Part shown: piece after piece, positions 4,653 through 10,070 of the stretch
Layout: each line of letters begins with the position of its first letter
Position numbering within the stretch: position 1 is the first letter of the stretch
Assembly (NCBI GenBank): GCA_030590525.1
Contig: JAUUYI010000049.1
Span: 1 to 10,070 of the forward strand
Reading direction: 5' to 3'
Source: Sedimenticola sp.
Lineage (GTDB): Bacteria > Pseudomonadota > Gammaproteobacteria > Chromatiales > Chromatiaceae
DNA length: 10,070 bases
Position numbers and translations under genes: made by a program
The notes under the pieces: model-generated
The model's database searches: none
The model's input: only the letters and a program-made list of their open reading frames with translations
What the model was told of the DNA's origin: nothing

Positions 4653-5963
4653 ATGTCATTCGATACTCTCGGCCTCTCGGCCGAACTCCTGCGCGCCATC
4701 GGCGAACAGGGCTACACCGAACCCACGCCTATCCAGCGCAAGGCTATTCCTGCCATTCTGGAAGGCAAGGACGTTATGGCCGGCGCCCAGACCGGCACCG
4801 GCAAGACGGCCGGCTTCACTCTGCCGTTGCTGCAACGGCTGAACACAAAACCGATAAAAAACGGTCGGCGCCCTGTTCGAGCACTGGTTCTCACCCCGAC
4901 CCGGGAACTGGCGGCCCAGGTCGGCGCCAGCGTGGAGACCTACGGTCGTCATCTGCCGCTGAAATCGGCAGTGATCTTCGGCGGGGTCAAGATCAATCCG
5001 CAGATAGAAAAACTGCGCCGCGGTGTCGACATCCTGGTGGCCACACCGGGCAGACTGCTGGATCACGTCGGGCAAAGAACAGTGGATCTATCACAGATCG
5101 AGATCCTGGTTCTGGACGAGGCCGACCGTATGCTGGATATGGGTTTCATCCACGACATCCGCAAGGTGCTTGCCCTCCTGCCTGAGAATGGCGTACGCCA
5201 GAACCTGCTGTTCTCCGCTACCTTCTCCAGCGAGATCAAACAGCTTGCCAACCGTCTGCTCAATCGCCCCGAACTGATCGAAGTGGCACGCCGCAACGTA
5301 GCCGCTGAACAGATCGAGCAGATAGTTTACCCGGTGGACAAGCTCCGCAAACGGGAGTTGTTGAGTCACCTGATCGGCTCGCGCAACTGGCGTCAGGTGC
5401 TGGTGTTCACCCGCACCAAGCACGGCGCCAATCGTCTGGCCCAGCAGTTGGGAAAGGATGGCCTGAGTGCCGCCGCCATCCACGGCAATAAGAGCCAGGG
5501 TGCCCGTACCCGTGCATTGGCCGATTTCAAGAACGGTGAGGTACGGATACTGGTAGCCACGGATATCGCGGCCCGCGGACTGGATATCGATCAGCTGCCC
5601 CACGTCGTGAATTACGAACTGCCCAACGTAGCGGAGGACTATGTGCACCGTATTGGCCGCACCGGTCGTGCCGGCAACGAGGGCGAGGCAATCTCCCTGG
5701 TGTGCGTGGATGAGCAAAAACTGCTGCGGGATATCGAACGGCTGTTGAAGCACGAAATCCCCAAACAGGTCCTGGAGGGTTACGAGCCGGACCCCCGCAT
5801 TCAGGCGGAGCCCATCCGAAACGGGCGGAATGGCAAAGGTCGTTCTCAGCCCCGGAAGCATACCGAGGGTCGCAACCGGAGTAGATCGCCTGTCAAAAAA
5901 CAACCGACGAATGCACGACGCAAGCCCGGCAGCTCCGGGAGGCTGTCGGGTTATGGGGGATGA
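4653..5963 (+). CDS. rhlE: ATP-dependent DEAD-box RNA helicase RhlE
   Basis: RhlE is a cytoplasmic RNA-dependent ATPase that remodels RNA. In E. coli it influences ribosome maturation together with DeaD and SrmB, and it can interact with the RNA degradosome. The 436-residue product is collinear with E. coli RhlE (454 aa), starting MSFDTLGLS. It has the Q motif near 24-28, Walker A AQTGTGKT at 45-52, PTRELA at 82-87, TPGR at 131-134, DEAD at 155-158 ([16 protein letters not shown] is diagnostic), SAT at 188-190, [10 protein letters not shown] at 251-260, [10 protein letters not shown] at 302-311 and HRIGRTGR at 332-339. GYEPDP closes the core, and a basic, disordered Arg/Lys/Ser/Gly tail runs from about 388 to 436, the usual RNA-binding extension. 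ATG 4653 is supported by this conserved N-terminus, although the nearest Shine-Dalgarno (GGAG) is 12 nt away. glgP follows after 47 nt. Confidence 0.95.
   Translation: MSFDTLGLSAELLRAIGEQGYTEPTPIQRKAIPAILEGKDVMAGAQTGTGKTAGFTLPLLQRLNTKPIKNGRRPVRALVLTPTRELAAQVGASVETYGRHLPLKSAVIFGGVKINPQIEKLRRGVDILVATPGRLLDHVGQRTVDLSQIEILVLDEADRMLDMGFIHDIRKVLALLPENGVRQNLLFSATFSSEIKQLANRLLNRPELIEVARRNVAAEQIEQIVYPVDKLRKRELLSHLIGSRNWRQVLVFTRTKHGANRLAQQLGKDGLSAAAIHGNKSQGARTRALADFKNGEVRILVATDIAARGLDIDQLPHVVNYELPNVAEDYVHRIGRTGRAGNEGEAISLVCVDEQKLLRDIERLLKHEIPKQVLEGYEPDPRIQAEPIRNGRNGKGRSQPRKHTEGRNRSRSPVKKQPTNARRKPGSSGRLSGYGG
5925..5950 (+). terminator. Hairpin at the 3' end of rhlE
   Basis: CCCGGCAGC (5925-5933) and GCTGTCGGG (5942-5950) form a 9-bp stem with one G-U pair and an 8-nt loop. 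It lies inside the last codons of rhlE, and only TT follows. It may partly reduce read-through into glgP or protect the rhlE 3' end. It is not a convincing intrinsic terminator. Confidence 0.25.
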
Positions 5964-6010
5964 ATTCCGACCGTGATCGGGTGGGGTGAAGTTAATAAAG
6001 GGGGGATATT

Positions 6011-8569
6011 ATGTCGGGAACCATCTTCAGTGTGGAGGTACGCCCCAGGCTGCCAAAAAGGATCAGTCGCCTGGAGGAGCTGGCAAACGATCTCTATTAC
6101 AGCTGGGACCGCAGTGCCCGGCGCCTGCTCGCCAATATGGACCTGGAAACCTGGCACTCCTGTAACAGCAGCCCCAAACTGTTCCTGCGCCGGGTCGCCC
6201 AGTCGACCCTGAATGCCGCCGCCTCTGACCCGGTATTCCTGGCTGAATACGGGCGGGTGTTGTCGGTCTATGACACCTATATGCAGGAACAGCCGCTGGT
6301 CAGTTCTGAGTACTATCTGGATCCACAGAAAGAGCTGGTCGCCTACTTCTCTCTCGAATTCGGGCTGCACCAGAGCATGCCGATCTATGCCGGCGGCCTC
6401 GGCATCCTGGCCGGAGACTACTGTAAGGCCATGAGCAACCTCTGGATGCCCTTTATCGGCGTGGGGCTGCTCTACCGGGAAGGCTATTTTACCCAGCGTA
6501 TCCTGTGTAACGGGGATCAGCAGGAAGAGTACCCCCATGTGAACCCGGAAGACCTCCCGGTAAAACCGGCACTGGACGCAGATCGCAACGAGCTGCAGAT
6601 CCAGGTAGAGATGCACGGCCACAGCGTACATCTGCGGGTATGGGAGGCGAAGATCGGCCATATCCGCCTCTATCTGCTGGACAGTGACACCCCGGAAAAC
6701 AACCCGGAGGACCGCGCCATCACCTACAAGCTCTACGGCGGCGACTCAGAGCAGCGTATTCGTCAGGAGATCGTGCTGGGTATTGGTGGAGTACGTGCCC
6801 TGCGCGCCATGGGAAAGACCCCTTCCGTCTGGCATATCAATGAGGGACATGCCAGTTTCCTGATCCTGGAACGCTGCCGGGAGAAGATGCTGGCCGGCAT
6901 GGCCTTCGATCCGGCACTGGTGATGGTGGCGGCCAACACGGTGTTCACCACCCACACCCCGGTCCCGGCCGGACACGACATTTTTCACCATGACCTGATC
7001 CTCAGCTATTTCACACCTTTCCTGTCAGAGACCGGCATAGAGACCGACCGCTTCCTGCAACTGGGCGCCAGCCCATCCGACGCCCACGGCTTCAACATGA
7101 CTGCGCTCGGGCTGCGCGGCTCCAGCTTTCACAACGGTGTGAGCCGCATCCATGGCCGGGTCGCCTCGGAGATGGAGTCCCACATCTGGCCACAGGTGCC
7201 ACCGGACGAGAACCCCATTACCTACGTCACCAACGGTGTGGACGCGGAGACCTTTCTCGGGCAACCGTGGGTCGCCCTGTTCGAGATGTACACCGGCCGG
7301 GGCTGGCGCGCGAAGCTCACCGACCATGGTTTCTGGCAGCAATTCATCGACAAGATGCCCGAGCACGCCTATCGGTCGGTGCGTGAGATCCAGAAGGCGG
7401 AACTGCTGGAGGATGCCAATCAGCGGGCCCGGGTTCAGTTTCACCGGGACGGGGCGAACGCTACCCAGATCGAGGAGTTCACCCAACTGCTCGACCCGAA
7501 GCACCTGGATACGCTGGTCATCGGCTTTGCCCGCCGATTCGCCACCTACAAACGGGCCACCCTGCTGTTTCAGGATCTGGAGCGCCTGGCACGCCTGGTG
7601 AATGACCCGGCACGGCCGGTACTGTTCCTGTTCGCCGGCAAGGCCCACCCCAATGACGAGCCGGGCAAGCAGATGATCCGGGAGATCATGGGCATCTCCC
7701 AACGCCCTGAATTCCGTGGCAAGCTCCTGCTGCTCGAGGACTACAACCTCTCCATGGCGCGCAAACTCCATCCCGGTGTGGATGTCTGGCTGAACGTGCC
7801 CGAGTACCCGAAAGAGGCCTGTGGCACCTCCGGCATGAAGGCCGCCATGAATGGCGCCCTCAATATAAGTGTGCTGGATGGCTGGTGGGACGAGGCCTGT
7901 AACGGCCGGAACGGCTGGGCGATCACGCCATCAGAAGAGCCGGATCCGGCAGCACGAGACCGGAAAGAGGCCCTGGAGTTATTGAATATTCTGGAACATG
8001 AGGTGATCCCCCTCTATTTTTCTGACAAAAGGGCATGGACCCAGCGCTCGAAGGAGGCAATAAAGAGCATCCTGCCCCGCTTCAACTCCATACGTATGGC
8101 CCAGGACTATATTCGTCAACTCTACCTTCCGGCAAAGGAGCAAGGCATCCGCATGCGACAGGAGGAAGGTGCAGGGGCCCATATCCTGGCAGCATGGATG
8201 CAGCGTTTCCGCAACGGCTGGCCCGGGGTGAAGATCAGGCTCGATTCTCAGCTTCGGCCGGCTATCAGAGCGGATGAGTCCTATCCCATCGAAGTGGCAC
8301 TCGAGCTCAATGAGCTGGACCCGAAAGACGTGGTGGTGGAGTGTGTCCTGGGTCGGAGCGACACCCTGAAACAGTTCAAACCGGAGAAGACACTCCGTTT
8401 CGCTGAGGAGCGGCGTAACGACCAGGGCGAGTATATCTTCCGCATCAATCTGAACAGCGCGCACGGCCGCCAGCCCCTGACCGGGCTGGAGCAGTTCAAG
8501 ATCCGCATCTACCCGTCACACCCACTGCTCAGCCACCCGTTCGTCTGCGGCTGTATGATCTGGTTATAG
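6011..8569 (+). CDS. glgP: Alpha-glucan (glycogen) phosphorylase, GT35 family
   Basis: This PLP-dependent enzyme uses phosphate to release glucose 1-phosphate from alpha-1,4-glucans such as glycogen or maltodextrin, feeding stored carbon into glycolysis. The 852-residue protein belongs to the archaeal/bacterial alpha-glucan phosphorylase subfamily rather than the E. coli GlgP/MalP type. It begins with a DUF3417-like domain (about residues 10-95, with LEELANDLYYSWD). The glucan-binding and N-terminal catalytic part follows (YFSLEFGLHQSMPIYAGGLG). Further landmarks are WHINEGHASF, TTHTPVPAGHD with H315, GFARRFATYKR (R509 and K514 in the phosphate-binding positions) and EACGTSGMKAAMNG, where K610 is the Schiff-base lysine. 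The common EASGTSGMK is EACGTSGMK here, a mild variant. About 120 C-terminal residues form the extra beta-rich domain usual in roughly 850-residue members. AAGGGGGG (5998-6005) is a strong ribosome binding site for ATG 6011. No promoter is evident in the 47-nt gap, so co-transcription with rhlE is possible. No other glycogen gene is in the window. Confidence 0.93.
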   Translation: MSGTIFSVEVRPRLPKRISRLEELANDLYYSWDRSARRLLANMDLETWHSCNSSPKLFLRRVAQSTLNAAASDPVFLAEYGRVLSVYDTYMQEQPLVSSEYYLDPQKELVAYFSLEFGLHQSMPIYAGGLGILAGDYCKAMSNLWMPFIGVGLLYREGYFTQRILCNGDQQEEYPHVNPEDLPVKPALDADRNELQIQVEMHGHSVHLRVWEAKIGHIRLYLLDSDTPENNPEDRAITYKLYGGDSEQRIRQEIVLGIGGVRALRAMGKTPSVWHINEGHASFLILERCREKMLAGMAFDPALVMVAANTVFTTHTPVPAGHDIFHHDLILSYFTPFLSETGIETDRFLQLGASPSDAHGFNMTALGLRGSSFHNGVSRIHGRVASEMESHIWPQVPPDENPITYVTNGVDAETFLGQPWVALFEMYTGRGWRAKLTDHGFWQQFIDKMPEHAYRSVREIQKAELLEDANQRARVQFHRDGANATQIEEFTQLLDPKHLDTLVIGFARRFATYKRATLLFQDLERLARLVNDPARPVLFLFAGKAHPNDEPGKQMIREIMGISQRPEFRGKLLLLEDYNLSMARKLHPGVDVWLNVPEYPKEACGTSGMKAAMNGALNISVLDGWWDEACNGRNGWAITPSEEPDPAARDRKEALELLNILEHEVIPLYFSDKRAWTQRSKEAIKSILPRFNSIRMAQDYIRQLYLPAKEQGIRMRQEEGAGAHILAAWMQRFRNGWPGVKIRLDSQLRPAIRADESYPIEVALELNELDPKDVVVECVLGRSDTLKQFKPEKTLRFAEERRNDQGEYIFRINLNSAHGRQPLTGLEQFKIRIYPSHPLLSHPFVCGCMIWL

Positions 8570-8624
8570 GGTGTCAGGCCCTCCGCCATCTATATGTCAC
8601 TGGCAGGCGGAGACGATAGACACC
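8570..8624. terminator. Nested hairpin between convergent glgP and the dehydratase gene
   Basis: GGTGTC (8570-8575) can pair with GACACC (8619-8624), and inside it CTCCGCC (8581-8587) pairs perfectly with GGCGGAG (8606-8612). The structure starts immediately after the glgP stop and lies 12 nt beyond the stop of the convergent gene at 8636. No T-run is present on either strand. It is best seen as a shared 3'-end or transcription-blocking structure rather than a standard intrinsic terminator. Confidence 0.45.
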
Positions 8625-8635
8625 GGGCCCAAGGC

Positions 8636-9022
8636 CTAATTGTCATACTTGATATACTTGAACCGCGGATCATCGGGTGTCCCTTCCAGCGCGCCACCCT
8701 CTTTACCCGGCTGCCACATGATGACCGCCTCGATCTTCGAGGCCAGTTCAAAATCCTTGTTGGTCACACCCTTGGCCGAATGGGTCTTCAGCTTGACGAT
8801 GACAAATGCATAAGAGACCGTCAGGTCTGGGTGATGAAAGGCTGCTTCCGCCAGATGACCGACCGTGTTCACCAGCATCAGGGTGCCTTTCCAACCGCTG
8901 GTCTTGAACTTTCTCCGGATCCAGCCCTTCTCGAGATACCACTTCGGTAACTCCTCCCGCAGCCGCTGCTCAATTTCCTCATCAGCATAGGGCTCATCTG
9001 CTGTTCGTGTACGCCAACCCAT
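8636..9022 (-). CDS. Pterin-4a-carbinolamine dehydratase-like protein
   Basis: The family dehydrates 4a-hydroxytetrahydrobiopterin, recycling the cofactor of aromatic amino acid hydroxylases; some members instead act as protein chaperones or regulators. The 128-residue product has the family core: FHHPDLTVSYAFVIVKLKTH with H63, H64 and P65, a third histidine at H81, and GVTNKDFELASKIE with D90. A substrate-positioning GWKGTLMLVNTVGHLAE helix (about 43-59) precedes it. It differs from the usual 95-110-residue enzymes by about 30 extra C-terminal residues (MWQPGKEGGALEGTPDDPRF and beyond) and by a longer N-terminus. ATG 9022 is supported by AGAGGTGG about 6 nt upstream. No aromatic amino acid hydroxylase is in the window. 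The gene lies 61 nt downstream of the DUF3179 gene on the same strand, so they may form an operon. I give no gene symbol because canonical PhhB function is uncertain. Confidence 0.85.
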   Translation of the reverse strand: MGWRTRTADEPYADEEIEQRLREELPKWYLEKGWIRRKFKTSGWKGTLMLVNTVGHLAEAAFHHPDLTVSYAFVIVKLKTHSAKGVTNKDFELASKIEAVIMWQPGKEGGALEGTPDDPRFKYIKYDN

Positions 9023-9083
9023 GTTCCGCCACCTCTAAATCAATCACCAATTGGTTTAAATGGACCCCCTTTCCACGGGTGTG

Positions 9084-10025
9084 TCAGGGAGCCCGGTAGA
9101 CCTCCGTCTCCGGATGGAAGGCGTACCAGGCGAACCAGAATGAGTTTATGACAGGCATCACCTCACCATCGGCCCCTTTTATCTGAGCGCTCTGACTCGC
9201 CGGGTCGAACTCGACAGAAAGGGTCTGGCCCACGAACTGGTCGCTGGTCTTCCCCTTGGTACGAGTCAGCTCGCTCATGGGGTAGGCCTTGAAACGACCA
9301 TCGAGTTCCAGGCCGATCACCCGCTCTTTCGGGTGGAAACGGGGATCCTTTTTCGCGACCGGGAACCATGTCCCCTTCTCATCCACGTAACCGTCATAGG
9401 GATCCCTGTCGTAGTTACGCTTGAAACCGGTCTCCCGGGAGAGGATAAGGCTGTTCGGGTGTTTCCCCAGCCAGTGGGACCAGGTGGTGTGGGTCAGGGA
9501 GAGCATGCTCAAACGAGTCCCTTTCAGAGGGCCGGATATCGCCTTGGAGAGCATCTGAGACCAGAGTGACTCGGTCTGCCGGTCATACAGCAGCACGTCA
9601 CTGTTATAAAGCAGACCGGATACCCCAAAAGTGAGCTCCATCCCCGACACCCTTGCGGCGAAGGCTACCCCACTGCCGCAGAGCGGACAGTAAGTGACCA
9701 CCACCGGCCTGCCATCGAAACGGTCGTTGACGATCTCGTGCCAGTTCATGACCGCAATGGGATATGCCTTGGCCACACCCGCCATCTCCAATCCCAGGAC
9801 CGATTCGTCAGGCCGCACCTTACCGGCACTGGCCGCCGGCACGAAGCGGGGCTTGTCGATCGAGGGTATGCCATCACGGCCAGGCCCGCCGGAATGAATA
9901 TCCGCAACGGGGATCAGGGCATCATCGCCGATTGCGAAGCCGTTCATCTGTTCCGCCGGCACGGTGGTCGCCATCAGCATGGACAGCAGGCCCAGGGTAA
10001 ACCCGTGACATCGATTCATGAACAT
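9084..10025 (-). CDS. Exported DUF3179 domain-containing protein
   Basis: This 313-residue protein carries a signal peptide (residues 1 to about 24, hydrophobic LGLLSMLMATTVPA, cleavage near PA-EQ), so it should act in the periplasm or be anchored outside. The rest is a DUF3179 domain. It shows IPVADIHSGGPGRDGIPSID, AYPIAVMNWHEIVND and the hallmark VTYCPLCGSG with C113 and C116 forming a CxxC pair. SGLLYNSDVLLYDRQTESLW, HTTWSHWLGKHPN and a C-terminal INSFWFAWYAFHPET complete it. The biochemical role of DUF3179 proteins is not established. The exported CPLCG pair suggests metal binding or redox chemistry, but that is inference. ATG 10025 has a near-perfect AGGAGGAG ribosome binding site; an ATG two codons later is a possible alternative. 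It probably leads a two-gene unit with the dehydratase-like gene. Any promoter lies at or beyond the window edge. Confidence 0.9.
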   Translation of the reverse strand: MFMNRCHGFTLGLLSMLMATTVPAEQMNGFAIGDDALIPVADIHSGGPGRDGIPSIDKPRFVPAASAGKVRPDESVLGLEMAGVAKAYPIAVMNWHEIVNDRFDGRPVVVTYCPLCGSGVAFAARVSGMELTFGVSGLLYNSDVLLYDRQTESLWSQMLSKAISGPLKGTRLSMLSLTHTTWSHWLGKHPNSLILSRETGFKRNYDRDPYDGYVDEKGTWFPVAKKDPRFHPKERVIGLELDGRFKAYPMSELTRTKGKTSDQFVGQTLSVEFDPASQSAQIKGADGEVMPVINSFWFAWYAFHPETEVYRAP

Positions 10026-10070
10026 TCGACTCTCCTCCTACTTCAAAGATCAGCGTCGACTGACGATGAC

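Noticed and set aside
5091..5903. A long minus-strand frame (270 codons) antisense to rhlE, and a similar one at 7025-7771 antisense to glgP
   Set aside because: Both are shadows caused by high GC at third codon positions in strongly coding genes; neither has a ribosome binding site or recognisable motifs.
9046..9055. Perfect palindrome ACCAATTGGT upstream of the dehydratase-like gene
   Set aside because: Ten base pairs with no second copy, no adjacent promoter and no known operator match; it could easily be chance.
1..10070. CRISPR arrays, tRNA or rRNA genes, integrases, toxin-antitoxin or defence genes
   Set aside because: I looked for direct repeats with regular spacing, tRNA-like folds and hallmark motifs on both strands and saw none.

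Overview
The window looks like chromosomal DNA of an environmental gammaproteobacterium. DeaD, RhlE and YaiI/UPF0178 all read like gammaproteobacterial orthologues. A PEP-CTERM protein implies an exosortase/EPS-type sorting system elsewhere in the genome, which is common in aquatic, sediment and sulfur-oxidising members of this class. The genus cannot be named from the sequence alone.

Layout. Positions 1-900 hold an AT-rich upstream region, a 37-residue single-span membrane protein with a strong ribosome binding site (283-396, +), a strong hairpin after it, and an unrecognised 87-residue protein (521-784, -). Positions 849-1535 form a self-contained PEP-CTERM unit on the minus strand: a near-consensus sigma-54 promoter (1535-1520), a gene best started at 1470, and a UUCG-loop terminator (868-849). 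Positions 1588-1734 are a palindromic, MITE-like repeat with 26-bp imperfect terminal inverted repeats. It is followed by about 250 bp of low-information DNA that may hold a 54-codon ORF or gene remnant. Positions 1987-2439 (-) encode YaiI. Between yaiI and the divergent deaD is a folded minus-strand RNA candidate, followed by a textbook intrinsic terminator 44 nt before yaiI. One closing helix of the fold and the terminator stem compete for the same bases, as in a riboswitch or attenuator.

Positions 2684-5963 (+) carry two DEAD-box RNA helicase genes in tandem, deaD/csdA and rhlE, each with its own putative promoter; rhlE has a leader of about 190 nt. Positions 6011-8569 (+) encode an alpha-glucan (glycogen) phosphorylase, 47 nt after rhlE with a good ribosome binding site. 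A nested hairpin (8570-8624) separates it from two convergent minus-strand genes: a pterin-4a-carbinolamine dehydratase-like protein (8636-9022) and, upstream of it, an exported DUF3179 protein (9084-10025).

How the genes relate. The helicases serve ribosome assembly and RNA turnover, typically important in the cold. GlgP mobilises stored glucan. The PEP-CTERM protein is a probable envelope or matrix protein under RpoN control. No CRISPR array, tRNA, rRNA, phage or defence module was seen. The best candidates for something undescribed are the structured leader in front of yaiI, the sigma-54-driven PEP-CTERM gene, the MITE-like element and the small membrane protein.
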